This document shows, piece after piece, positions 1 through 7,762 of a stretch of 8,282 nt of DNA. The DNA is from Candidatus Rhabdochlamydia sp. Its GTDB lineage: Bacteria > Chlamydiota > Chlamydiia > Chlamydiales > Rhabdochlamydiaceae. A program made the position numbers and the translations under genes. Every line of letters begins with the position of its first letter. Within the stretch, counting starts at the first letter, position 1. The stretch covers positions 1 to 8,282 of the forward strand of contig JASHWM010000029.1 of assembly GCA_030044075.1 (NCBI GenBank). Reading direction: 5' to 3'. The notes beneath the pieces were generated by a model. The model saw nothing but the letters and a program-made list of their open reading frames with translations. It had not been told where the DNA came from and ran no database searches.

Positions 1-3000
1 AGCCGCCTAATCTTGAAAAATAAGGACGGAAAAATTTTTCTCTGTGCGCAGGAAAGTTCTCTTGTCCTAGAAGGAAATATAGAGGGTTCTTATGTTGAAA
101 CAATAGGGGACAGCGTCCATATTGGCAAAAATGGGATGATACGGGGAGAGAATATCGTTCTTGAGGCAAAAAATGGCCCTGTTTATCAGCTGGGAACGCT
201 TGATGCATCAGGAGATGAAGGGGGAAGGATCGACATTACAGCTTCCAAAATGTTGCAGGACGGGGCTCTTCTTGCAAGCGGGGCCATCGGAGGAAAGGTC
301 CATATCAAAACTGCTGAAAATTATATTGAGACGGCAAAGTCAACGGTCCAGGCAAACGGCAGCTTGCAAGGCGGAGAGGTCATCCTTGAAGGCGCAGGCC
401 AGTTCTTCAGCTCGGGAACGATCCAGGCAAAAGGTGGAAATGGAGGATCGGTCCATATTTTTGCAGATGAGATCAACCTTGTCGCAGCAAAGATCGACGC
501 CAGCGGGATCGAAGATGGAGGAGAAATCCTTGTTGGAGGTGATGTTCATGGAACAGGGGGACAAACGGCCGCCAGGACCTATATCAATGGAACTGTTTCC
601 CTAGCAGCTGAAGGTGGAGAGGGAAAAGGAGGCAAGGCTGTCATCTGGTCAGAGGAAAAGACAATCTATTTTGGACAGATTGATGTCGCAGGAAAATCGG
701 GGGGGGGATTTGCTGAGATATCGGGGAAAGAGCTTTGCATGCAGGGACAGGTCAACGCTGGAAAGGACGGAACGGTATTATATGATCCTCAAAATATCGT
801 TATCGATGTCACGCTTGGCGTCTATCCCCAATATCAGTTTATCGATCCAAATAGCGGGGGCGGATCGGAGTTTGGACAGGTCATCAGACCATTGGCAAAC
901 GGCAATGTCGTCGTGACAAAACCTAAAGATAATTTTGGGGGCACAAACGCAGGAGCTGTTTATCTGTACAATGGTCTTACCGGGGCACTCATCAGCACGT
1001 TGACTGGATCGCAAAGCGGCGATTTGGTTGGAAATGGCGGTGCAGCGCTACTGACAAATGGAAATTTCGTTATCAATAATTTAAACTGGGCGAACGGCTC
1101 CACGCCTGATGTGGGAGCCGTGACGTGGGCGAGCGGAGTAGCAGGTGTGAGCGGAACGGTCTCTTCAGCAAACAGTCTTGTAGGGATGCAAACGGGCGAT
1201 TTGCTAGGAAATAGTATCACCGAATTGAACAATGGGAATTATGTTGTGACATGTCAAGGCTGGTCAAATGGTTCTGCAGCTGGAGCAGGTGCTGCAACAT
1301 GGGGAAGCGGAACAGCAGGAGTAAGCGGAACAATCTCTTCATTGAACAGTCTTGTCGGAACCCAATCGGGCGATAATGTCGGGATTAACGGTGCAACTCC
1401 ATTGGCAAACGGAAACTATGTTGTGAACAGTGTCAGCTGGGCCAACGGCTCAAATGCTCTAGCTGGAGCTGTGACATGGGCGGATGGAACAACGGGAATT
1501 ACTGGACCTGTCACTTCTTCAAACAGCCTTGTGGGAACGCAATTTGATGATTCTGTCGGGCAGAATGGAGTCATTGCATTGAGCAACGGAAATTACATTG
1601 TAATCAGTCAATATTGGGCCTACGGCTCAAATACACTAGCTGGTGCTGCGACATGGGCGGATGGAACAACGGGAATTACTGGACCTGTCACTCCTTTAAA
1701 CAGTCTTGTAGGCACCCAACACAACGATAATGTTGGAAGCGGGCTGGCCACAGAATTGACGAATGGGAATTATGTTGTTTCTAGCTATGCATGGAGTGGT
1801 GTGGCCCATTTCGGGGGTGCAGTGACATGGGCAGATGGGACAACAGGGATTACTGGGCCTGTCTCATCTTCAAACAGCCTTGTAGGAACACACATTTCCG
1901 ATCTTGTTGGAGGGGTCGTACCTCTCAGCAACGGAAATTATGTTGTTGAAAGCGTGTTTTGGTCAGATAGCGCGGGAGCTGTGACATGGGGGGATGGCAC
2001 GACAGGGATCACTGGACCTGTGTCAGCCTCTAATAGTCTTGTTGGGTCCCAAAGTTCCCAAGAAGTTGGAGACATAGGTGTCGTTGCACTCACAAACGGG
2101 AATTATGTTGTGATCAGTAGCTTTTGGTCAAACGGGCCGAACTCTTCCGTAGGAGCGGTGACATGGGGGAATGGAGCAACAGGGACAAGTGGAATTGTCG
2201 ATTCTTCCAATAGCCTTGTAGGCACGCAAACAAACGACCAGGTTGGATATAATGGCGTAACGGCGTTGAGCAATGGGAACTATGTTGTAAGCAGTCCATT
2301 TTGGGCCAATGGCCCGAATGCACAAGCAGGAGCTGCAACATGGGCGGATGGAACAACGGGAATTACTGGACCTGTCACTCCTTCCAATAGTCTAGTAGGG
2401 TCTCAACCAAATGATTCTGTCAGTGTTAGCGGTGTGGCGGCATTGACAAATGGGAATTATGTGGTAAGCAGTCCAAGTTGGGCCAATGGCTCGAATGCAC
2501 TAGCAGGAGCTGCGACATGGGCAGATGGGACAACAGGAATTAGCGGGACCATCTCTTCTTCCAATAGCCTTGTAGGAACGCAAGGTAGCGATCAAGTTTC
2601 GGCAGGCGGGGTAACGGCATTCACAAACGGAAATTATGTTGTGAATAGTGAAAACTGGGCGAACGGCTCAAATTCTTCGGCAGGGGCTGTGACATGGGGA
2701 GATGGGGCAAGTGGGATCTATGGGCCTGTTACTCCTGTCAATAGCCTTGTTGGATCGCAAATGAACGATCATATTGGAAATGGAGCTGTCTTAGAGCTCA
2801 GCGATGGGAATTTTATTTTCGGAAGTCCCTTTTGGACCAACAACTCAAATCTACGCGCAGGAGCTGTGACATGGGCAAATGGATTGTCAGGAACAGATAT
2901 TTATGGATCCCATGGCCCTGTAACACCGCAAAACAGTATTGTAGGGCAAAGTTCTAATGCAGGATTGAAAAATAGCAGGGACAATGTTGCAAGCGGAACA

Positions 3001-4116
3001 TTCGTTGTTCCATTCACCACCGAGGGGAGCGGTGTTGTGATAAGCGGGATCTCTAATCCAAGCCAGATGACCTATGCGCGGGCAGAGGACCAAACCATGA
3101 CGATCCAGCCAGGCCTTCTTACGCAGGCCCTCATGCAGGGCTCAAATGTGGCCTTGCAGGCAAATAATGACATCACAATCTCAAGTCCTATCGTTGTTGC
3201 TTCACTTTCTGGAAATGGCGGAGATTTACATTTGTCGGCAGGAAGGAATGTGAACATCAATGCGGACATCACGACTCATAATGGCAGTTTGGACATCATC
3301 GCCAATGACCTTTTGTCAAACGGCGTTGTTGACCAGTACCGCACTCCTGGAAATGCCTTTGTTATGATCGCTGATGGGGTCACGATCGATACCGGCAGCG
3401 GCGATCTTACCATAGAGCTTCTTAATGGCGCAGGAAAAACAAATAGCGCGAGCGGCGATATCATGATAGGGGACAATGTTTCGTTGCTACCTGCTGGAAA
3501 TGGGTCGCTCACTGTTTTTGCCGAGGTCAACGATATTATCCTTGGTGACAATGATCTTATTCAAACTGCTGCGGGAAATTTGCTCATGATCGCAGGCAAA
3601 GACATTGTGGCTTCTACTCCAAGCACTGTTCAAACAGGCTCCGGCAATCTCACACTTGTTGCTGACAACCAGTTTCCATCTCCTCCGGGCATAGGGCCCG
3701 GCGTCCTTGATATCTCTAACCTGAAGTTAAGTTCAAAGGGCCTTCTCCAATTGTACACTTCTTCGATCAATACGAGCTCTTTTCCAGCGATCATCAATGG
3801 AGCGCCTTTGAGCTCTTCTTTTGAGTTCGGAGGAGTTTATTACCCTCAAGGTATTGGGGGCGTTCCCTATGCAATTTTCCAGAAGGGGTTGCCTTCTAAT
3901 GAAATCGCGAAAGGGATGGTGCGGTATGCAGCAAGTGTTTCAGAGTTTTATGAAATGCTTCGGGTGTGGGAATATGGCGGTGCGGAAGATTGCGACCACT
4001 ATCCTCCTGACCAAACCCCAAAAGGGCTACTTTTGGTTCCGCAATCTCTCGTGAAGGTCACTATAGATACATTAACCTGGTATGAAGAGCAGGAGGATAA
4101 TACTCTCTTAGAATAA
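1..4116 (+). CDS. FHA-like beta-helix surface/secreted protein with nested propeller-type repeats, 5'-truncated
   Basis: The frame is open from base 1 (Ser-Arg-Leu-Ile before the first possible TTG at 13), so the true start lies upstream and at least 1371 codons are present. The first ~260 residues are Gly-rich beta-helix sequence of the FHA type, with family motifs GGEILVGGD (about 517-543), GGKAVIW (628-648) and DPQNIVID (784-807). A diverged blade (about 835-996) leads into 11 clear ~59-residue repeats (997-2931) and a degenerate one (2932 to about 3055). Beta-helix sequence then resumes (ALQANNDITI, around 3150-3180) to about 3780. The last ~110 residues form a tail I do not recognise, ending in TAA. 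No autotransporter barrel is visible at the C-terminus, so export by two-partner secretion or another route is inferred; no partner transporter is in the window. The signal peptide would lie outside it. A likely role is adhesion or surface coating, which is inference. It lacks dense GGAI/FxxN motifs, so it is not a chlamydial Pmp. The G9 tract at 699-707 is a possible phase-variation site. Confidence 0.88.
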   Translation, partial: SRLILKNKDGKIFLCAQESSLVLEGNIEGSYVETIGDSVHIGKNGMIRGENIVLEAKNGPVYQLGTLDASGDEGGRIDITASKMLQDGALLASGAIGGKVHIKTAENYIETAKSTVQANGSLQGGEVILEGAGQFFSSGTIQAKGGNGGSVHIFADEINLVAAKIDASGIEDGGEILVGGDVHGTGGQTAARTYINGTVSLAAEGGEGKGGKAVIWSEEKTIYFGQIDVAGKSGGGFAEISGKELCMQGQVNAGKDGTVLYDPQNIVIDVTLGVYPQYQFIDPNSGGGSEFGQVIRPLANGNVVVTKPKDNFGGTNAGAVYLYNGLTGALISTLTGSQSGDLVGNGGAALLTNGNFVINNLNWANGSTPDVGAVTWASGVAGVSGTVSSANSLVGMQTGDLLGNSITELNNGNYVVTCQGWSNGSAAGAGAATWGSGTAGVSGTISSLNSLVGTQSGDNVGINGATPLANGNYVVNSVSWANGSNALAGAVTWADGTTGITGPVTSSNSLVGTQFDDSVGQNGVIALSNGNYIVISQYWAYGSNTLAGAATWADGTTGITGPVTPLNSLVGTQHNDNVGSGLATELTNGNYVVSSYAWSGVAHFGGAVTWADGTTGITGPVSSSNSLVGTHISDLVGGVVPLSNGNYVVESVFWSDSAGAVTWGDGTTGITGPVSASNSLVGSQSSQEVGDIGVVALTNGNYVVISSFWSNGPNSSVGAVTWGNGATGTSGIVDSSNSLVGTQTNDQVGYNGVTALSNGNYVVSSPFWANGPNAQAGAATWADGTTGITGPVTPSNSLVGSQPNDSVSVSGVAALTNGNYVVSSPSWANGSNALAGAATWADGTTGISGTISSSNSLVGTQGSDQVSAGGVTAFTNGNYVVNSENWANGSNSSAGAVTWGDGASGIYGPVTPVNSLVGSQMNDHIGNGAVLELSDGNFIFGSPFWTNNSNLRAGAVTWANGLSGTDIYGSHGPVTPQNSIVGQSSNAGLKNSRDNVASGTFVVPFTTEGSGVVISGISNPSQMTYARAEDQTMTIQPGLLTQALMQGSNVALQANNDITISSPIVVASLSGNGGDLHLSAGRNVNINADITTHNGSLDIIANDLLSNGVVDQYRTPGNAFVMIADGVTIDTGSGDLTIELLNGAGKTNSASGDIMIGDNVSLLPAGNGSLTVFAEVNDIILGDNDLIQTAAGNLLMIAGKDIVASTPSTVQTGSGNLTLVADNQFPSPPGIGPGVLDISNLKLSSKGLLQLYTSSINTSSFPAIINGAPLSSSFEFGGVYYPQGIGGVPYAIFQKGLPSNEIAKGMVRYAASVSEFYEMLRVWEYGGAEDCDHYPPDQTPKGLLLVPQSLVKVTIDTLTWYEEQEDNTLLE
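699..707 (+). repeat. Poly-G tract (G9) inside the FHA-like coding region
   Basis: Nine consecutive G encode part of Ser-Gly-Gly-Gly (codons TCG GGG GGG GGA). I saw no longer G run in the window. Adding one G would bring TGA at 714-716 into frame, four codons beyond the tract. Losing one G moves reading into a frame that stays open to about 916. Either change would remove all the propeller repeats and the C-terminal half. Confidence 0.85.
997..2931 (+). repeat. 11 tandem ~177-bp in-frame repeats (59-residue FG-GAP-like blades)
   Basis: Units start at 997, 1171, 1345, 1522, 1699, 1873, 2032, 2209, 2386, 2563 and 2740. Most are 174-177 bp; the unit at 1873 is 159 bp and the unit at 2740 is 192 bp. 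From the second unit on, each begins NSLVG(S/T)Q, followed by a loop, NGNYVV, an aromatic-rich turn (WANGSN), AGAVTWADGTTG and ITGPVTSS. The preceding segment (about 835-996) has EFGQ, NGNVVV and AGAVYLYNG, which ties the repeats to FG-GAP_2-type beta-propeller blades. Another degenerate copy starts at 2932 (NSIVG). A 42-bp stretch is identical in three units (1474-1515, 1651-1692, 2338-2379), suggesting recent duplication or gene conversion. I believe this repeat matches a Pfam repeat of unknown function (DUF5649), but that is from memory. Confidence 0.92.
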
Positions 4117-4245
4117 GAAAAAACCAAAAGGTCACGTTGAGATATTCCCAGATAAGATTGCATCTGCATTTCACTAGGAGGGCTTTTCCTTTGCTTTGAA
4201 ATCAAGGAGGTGTAATAATTTTTGAAGGAAAAAACAATTTCTTCT

Positions 4246-4250
4246 GGAGG
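4246..4250 (+). promoter_or_regulatory. Ribosome binding site of the VOC-family gene
   Basis: GGAGG lies 5 nt before the ATG at 4256 and fixes that start, since the frame is closed by TGA at 4223-4225. A second, stronger-looking AAGGAGG (4204-4210) lies further upstream but is too far from this ATG to serve it directly. A weak sigma-70-like pair (TTGCTT at 4191, TAATAA at 4213, 16-nt spacing) could place transcription start between the two sites; this is only suggestive. Confidence 0.6.
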
Positions 4251-4255
4251 GGTCC

Positions 4256-4684
4256 ATGCAGCCAAGGGTCAATATCATCACATTGGGCGTCAAGGACATT
4301 GACCGTTCCAGACAGTTTTATGTATCAGGCCTTGGTTGGAAAGCATCTTCTGCTAGCAATCAGGATATTGTGTTTATCCCGCTCCTCAGCGTTGTATTGT
4401 CCCTCTACCAGGAAAAGCTTCTTGCCGAGGATGCCACTGTAGAGTATTCCTCCCCGGCGTTCAGAGGTATTACGCTTGCCCATAACGTCTCTAGTAAGGA
4501 AGAAGTGGACAAGGTCCTTTCCGATGCTGTTACAGCTGGAGCGAAGCTTGTGAAGCCTGCCCAGGATGTTTTTTGGGGAGGCTATAGCGGTTATTTTGCT
4601 GACCTTGACGGACATCTTTGGGAAGTCGCTTTTAATCCTTTCTGGCCTATTCAGGAAGACGGCCAACTAGAGATCCCTAAGTAA
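4256..4684 (+). CDS. VOC-family protein (glyoxalase/bleomycin-resistance superfamily)
   Basis: The 142-residue protein is a single VOC domain of ordinary length. The N-terminus has the beta1-alpha1 signature ITLGVKDIDRSRQFY then GLGW (residues 8-28). The C-terminal half has HNVSSKEEVD, GAKLVKPAQD, FWGGYSGYF (106-114) and DLDGHLWEV (116-124), a combination typical of a widespread uncharacterised subfamily often labelled lactoylglutathione lyase. Of the four metal ligands of true glyoxalase I, only His76 and Glu123 have plausible counterparts. The first-strand His and second-strand Glu positions appear to be Ile8/Thr9 and Ser49. Methylglyoxal detoxification is therefore not supported; substrate and reaction are unknown. 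It is probably cytoplasmic, with no signal peptide. It follows the adhesin-like gene after 139 bp on the same strand and converges on nadK. Whether it has its own promoter or reads through is undecided. Confidence 0.9.
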   Translation: MQPRVNIITLGVKDIDRSRQFYVSGLGWKASSASNQDIVFIPLLSVVLSLYQEKLLAEDATVEYSSPAFRGITLAHNVSSKEEVDKVLSDAVTAGAKLVKPAQDVFWGGYSGYFADLDGHLWEVAFNPFWPIQEDGQLEIPK

Positions 4685-4732
4685 ATTATTTTATATAGTT
4701 AAAATTTTTATCTTAATGAATTGCATCATGCA

Positions 4733-4755
4733 TGCTATCCCGAGGCGGGATAACA
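4733..4755. terminator. Hairpin between convergent genes, possible bidirectional terminator
   Basis: A perfect 7-bp inverted repeat, TATCCCG-AGG-CGGGATA (4736-4752), extends past one C/A mismatch by two more pairs. It begins directly beside the nadK stop codon (4756-4758) and lies about 50 bp beyond the VOC stop. No T-run follows it on either strand, although an AT-rich stretch (4685-4720) lies on the VOC side. It may act as a weak or factor-assisted terminator, or as a 3'-end stabiliser of the minus-strand operon. Confidence 0.4.
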
Positions 4756-5592
4756 TCAGCGCAGTTTTCCCGACCAGCCGAGCTTGGAGCGCAGCGTTGA
4801 AAAGTAGTCCCTTCTCAGAAGGTTGACAAGTTTAAACGTTTTTTTGCTGGGGAAAACCCTTAGGATGTCCCCTTTTTTCAAAGAAGGAGTTGCAAAGCCG
4901 TCGCTACGGATTTCAAGGGGATCGTAATTGCTCAGATATTGGATCTGGAGTTCTTCGTCGGGAGTGATGACAATCGGCCTGTTGGAAATGGTATGGGGAC
5001 ATATCGGAGTGATGACGATCGCAGGAAGTGTGGGACTGATGATCGGCCCACCAGCGGCAAGAGAATAGGCTGTCGATCCATTCGGCGTTGCGATGATCAC
5101 ACCATCGGCCTCGAACGTATTGAGGGGCTTTCCTCCGCAAGAGATGGAGATCTCCACCAAAGAAGGGTTCATCGCTCGATGGATGACAATATCATTCACT
5201 GCAAAGAAGGAATGGTCAGACAGCTTTCCTTCCAGCATCAACCTGTTGTCGATCGTGTATTTTCCATCAATAAAATCTTCCAGGCTCGGAAATAAATCTG
5301 TGAGAGGGATGTCAGCCATAAACCCGAGATGGCCGAGGTTGATCCCGAGGATGGGGATGTGGGTCAGGTTCGGATATTTATGGACGACCCCTAAAATTGT
5401 TCCATCTCCGCCCATGGAGATCAGAAAATTGATCTTTGCCATATCAACTTGGCTGAGAGGTTTGACATCCAGGATGTTTGCAACTTCGTCAGGGCCTGTG
5501 ACGGGGATGCCCCTAGATTGAAAAAAGTCTCTGATCGAGAGGATGATGTCTATCGATTGGATTTTTTGGGGATTGAAAAAGAACGCGATCAT
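4756..5592 (-). CDS. nadK: NAD kinase
   Basis: The 278-residue protein phosphorylates NAD+ to NADP+ in the cytoplasm, the only route to NADP(H) in most bacteria. The GGDGTIL motif is at residues 61-67, with the catalytic Asp at 63. INLGHLGF lies at 84-91 and NDIVIHR at 133-139 (the NE/ND motif). The hallmark segment from DGVIIATP (163-170) through [13 protein letters not shown] (171-183) is intact. [11 protein letters not shown] (198-208) fits the family C-terminal region. Length matches bacterial NAD kinases (about 270-300). It is the last gene of the minus-strand operon: its ATG overlaps the dxs stop in an ATGA (5589-5592). No clear Shine-Dalgarno precedes it, which suggests translation by coupling to dxs. 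It ends at a hairpin. Older names are ppnK or yfjB. I did not see this gene next to dxs in the C. trachomatis order I remember (pyk there), so the neighbourhood appears rearranged. Confidence 0.96.
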   Translation of the reverse strand: MIAFFFNPQKIQSIDIILSIRDFFQSRGIPVTGPDEVANILDVKPLSQVDMAKINFLISMGGDGTILGVVHKYPNLTHIPILGINLGHLGFMADIPLTDLFPSLEDFIDGKYTIDNRLMLEGKLSDHSFFAVNDIVIHRAMNPSLVEISISCGGKPLNTFEADGVIIATPNGSTAYSLAAGGPIISPTLPAIVITPICPHTISNRPIVITPDEELQIQYLSNYDPLEIRSDGFATPSLKKGDILRVFPSKKTFKLVNLLRRDYFSTLRSKLGWSGKLR

Positions 5593-7487
5593 ACTTTACT
5601 TTTCATAGGTGTGAGTTCGAAAGTTTTTACGATTTGCGCAAAGATTGCATCCGCATTAAGCCCGATTTGGTTGAGAAGTTCAGAATGCGATCCTTGTTCA
5701 AGATAGGTATCCGGGATCCCGCAATTCAAAATTTGATAATTTGTAAAACCGCTGCGGTGTAGGAAAGAACCAATGATGCTTCCAAGACCGCCTTGGAGAG
5801 AGTGCTCTTCGATCGTAACGATGTACTTATGCGAAGAGAAGATCTCGTAAAATAGGTCTTCATCAAGAGGTTTTATAAAGACAGGGTCGATGATAGTCGC
5901 ATCAATGCCTTTAGATTGGAGCTGGCTTTTAACTTTCATAGCGGTATCGCACATGTGCCCAAGGGCGATGATGACGAGGTCTTTTCCTTCCGAGAGGATT
6001 TCTGCGGTTCCAAGCTCTCGATACTCGATCGGCAGGTCAGGCTCTTCCGTAGAAAGGTTCGGATACCGGATCGCTGTTGGGCGGTCCCAGGTGAAAGAAC
6101 TTTCGAGGAGCTCTTTAAGGATATGGCCATTCCTTGGTTGGCAAATGACCATGTTCGGCATGGAGTTCAAGAATGAAATGTCGTAGATGCCATGGTGCGT
6201 AGAGCCGTCGGGACCGGAAATTCCTGCCCTGTCCACAGCGAAGATCACAGGGAGCTCTTGCAGACATACATCCTGGAAGAGGTTGTCAAGGGCCCTTTGC
6301 AGGAATGTCGCATAGATCGAACAGACAACCCTGATATTCCTTCCATAGGCGATGCCTCCGCAGAAGGTCACTGCATGGCCTTCTGCAATGCCTACGTCGA
6401 TGCACCGCTCGGGGTATTTTTTCATAAACGCCGTAAGGCATGAGCCTGCTGGCATCGCTGGGGTAACCGCAACTAAATTGGGGTCTTTGTCGGCAAGGGA
6501 TAAAATATGGTTTCCAAAAATTTGCGGGAAGGTCACGCTTGTTGAGGAAGTGTGTAAAAACTTGCCTGTCTGTTTGTCAAATGGCTTGCAGCCGTGATAG
6601 CTGATCGGATTTTGGATCGCTGTCTCCATCCCTTTTCCCTTGACTGTGAGGACATGCAAAAGCGTGGGCCGCTCGCAATCTTTCAGAGCAGTCAGGACGT
6701 CGATGAGTTTTCTGAGGTCATGGCCATCAACTGGGCCGACATAGGCGAGATGGAACTGTTCAAAAAATGGGGCGGGGCTGACGAGGTTCTTTACGGACTC
6801 TTTGATCTTGTTCCCCTGTTTTGCCAGGATGCTGCCATAGCCGGGGATTTTGGAGAGGAGGTGTTCGAGCTCGTAATAGATCTTGTTGGACGTTGGATTG
6901 TTCAGAAGGCGGCTTAATATGTTCGTGATCGCCCCCACATTATGGGATATTGACATGTTGTTGTCGTTCAAGATAACGAGGAAACGTTTTAAATCGGGGG
7001 AGATGTTATTGAGGGCCTCAAGAGTAAGCCCGCAGGTGAGGCTTGCATCGCCAAGGATCGGGATTACATGCTCGCCCTGCTGCGACAGGTCCCTGTTCTT
7101 TGTGACGCCAAGGCCTAGGGAAAGGGCTGTCCCTGCATGGCCTGCAAAAAAATGGTCGTGGGGCGATTCTTTTGGATTGCAAAAACCAGAGATCCCTTTG
7201 AACTGCCTGATCTTTTCGAACTTTTCATACCTTCCTGTAATCAGCTTGTGGGGATAGGACTGGTGGCTGACATCGAAGATGAACTTGTCCACAGGGGAGT
7301 TAAAGACGTGGTGGAGGGCAAGGGTGAGCTCGACAATGCCGAGGTTGGAGCCGAGGTGGCCTCCGCTCACAGAAAGAACATCGATGATCCGGCTGCGGAT
7401 CTCGGACGCCAAAATTTCGAGCTGCTCCAAAGAAAATTTGTGGATGTCCTGGGGCTTTTCAATTTGGCTGAGCAGAGTAATTTTCAT
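5589..7487 (-). CDS. dxs: 1-deoxy-D-xylulose-5-phosphate synthase (DXS)
   Basis: The 632-residue enzyme condenses pyruvate with glyceraldehyde 3-phosphate to DXP using thiamine diphosphate and Mg2+. This is the first step of the MEP isoprenoid pathway and also feeds thiamine (and pyridoxal) synthesis in some bacteria. The N-terminal TPP domain has GGHLGSNLG (42-50), DVSHQSYPH (72-80), GHAG (116-119) and the motif pair GDA (146-148) to NDN (174-176), then GPVDGHD (251-257) and TVKGKG (281-286). The pyrimidine-binding domain has [10 protein letters not shown] (364-373) with catalytic Glu369, and [10 protein letters not shown] (419-428). The transketolase C-terminal domain follows (about 500-620). 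GDA replaces the usual GDG; from memory, C. trachomatis DXS also has GDA. The ATG overlaps the xseB stop (ATGA, 7484-7487), and AAGGA (7497-7501 on minus) sits 9 nt upstream, so initiation may be both direct and coupled. All other key residues look intact. Confidence 0.97.
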   Translation of the reverse strand: MKITLLSQIEKPQDIHKFSLEQLEILASEIRSRIIDVLSVSGGHLGSNLGIVELTLALHHVFNSPVDKFIFDVSHQSYPHKLITGRYEKFEKIRQFKGISGFCNPKESPHDHFFAGHAGTALSLGLGVTKNRDLSQQGEHVIPILGDASLTCGLTLEALNNISPDLKRFLVILNDNNMSISHNVGAITNILSRLLNNPTSNKIYYELEHLLSKIPGYGSILAKQGNKIKESVKNLVSPAPFFEQFHLAYVGPVDGHDLRKLIDVLTALKDCERPTLLHVLTVKGKGMETAIQNPISYHGCKPFDKQTGKFLHTSSTSVTFPQIFGNHILSLADKDPNLVAVTPAMPAGSCLTAFMKKYPERCIDVGIAEGHAVTFCGGIAYGRNIRVVCSIYATFLQRALDNLFQDVCLQELPVIFAVDRAGISGPDGSTHHGIYDISFLNSMPNMVICQPRNGHILKELLESSFTWDRPTAIRYPNLSTEEPDLPIEYRELGTAEILSEGKDLVIIALGHMCDTAMKVKSQLQSKGIDATIIDPVFIKPLDEDLFYEIFSSHKYIVTIEEHSLQGGLGSIIGSFLHRSGFTNYQILNCGIPDTYLEQGSHSELLNQIGLNADAIFAQIVKTFELTPMKSKV

Positions 7488-7762
7488 GAGGAAATTTCCT
7501 TAGAAAAGACCGCTGAAAAAGGTTGCGTTAAGGGATTTCCATTTTCATCAACGGAAAGCTCACCGCTTCGATTTTTCATCAGGATCTCGATTTTTTGCTC
7601 CGCTTCGCTCAGCTTGTTATTGCAGACAGACATTAATTTGTCCGCCTCTTCGTACAGCTTTAATGACAGGTCTAGGGAGATAGACTCCGCGCTGAGCTTT
7701 TCCAGGATTTTTTCCAGTCTGCTATAGGCTTCTTCAAACGATAGGTCAAGGTTTTCTGACAT
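7484..7762 (-). CDS. xseB: Exodeoxyribonuclease VII small subunit
   Basis: This 92-residue protein (from the chosen ATG) is the small subunit of exonuclease VII, which degrades single-stranded DNA from both ends; several XseB chains bind one XseA. Family features are [16 protein letters not shown] near the N-terminus, [19 protein letters not shown] and [12 protein letters not shown], forming two amphipathic helices. The tail after about residue 66 (from [14 protein letters not shown]) is somewhat longer than in typical ~80-residue XseB. Start choice: ATG at 7762 gives [11 protein letters not shown], the usual spacing to the first helix. ATG at 7771 and TTG at 7774 are possible in-frame alternatives. 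None has a clear Shine-Dalgarno. The gene overlaps the xseA 3' end by 17 bp with the chosen start and is probably coupled to it. Its stop overlaps the dxs ATG. Confidence 0.93.
   Translation of the reverse strand: MSENLDLSFEEAYSRLEKILEKLSAESISLDLSLKLYEEADKLMSVCNNKLSEAEQKIEILMKNRSGELSVDENGNPLTQPFSAVFSKEISS

Noticed and set aside
13..15. TTG at 13 as the start of the large + strand gene
   Set aside because: The frame is open to base 1, no Shine-Dalgarno precedes it, and the sequence begins mid beta-helix with no signal peptide. The start is outside the window.
997..2931. Regular ~177-bp repeats as a CRISPR array or noncoding satellite
   Set aside because: Units are far longer than CRISPR repeats, have no unique spacers, stay in frame, and vary mostly in ways that keep the protein motifs.
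1..4116. Chlamydial polymorphic membrane protein (Pmp)
   Set aside because: No dense GGAI/FxxN repeats and no C-terminal autotransporter barrel are seen; the FHA-like motifs fit better.
4137..4158. TTGAGA and TAAGAT as a promoter for the VOC gene
   Set aside because: The spacing is only about 10 nt, too short for a sigma-70-type promoter.
3999..4265. Minus-strand open frame covering the spacer before the VOC gene
   Set aside because: It starts with TTG, has no ribosome site, overlaps the 3' end of the adhesin-like gene and the VOC start, and resembles no family I know.
4325..4666. 113-codon minus-strand frame opposite the VOC gene
   Set aside because: It is antisense to a convincing VOC coding sequence and its translation shows no domain pattern.
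7137..7727. 196-codon plus-strand frame opposite dxs/xseB
   Set aside because: It is antisense to two well-supported genes; its length reflects their codon use rather than coding content.
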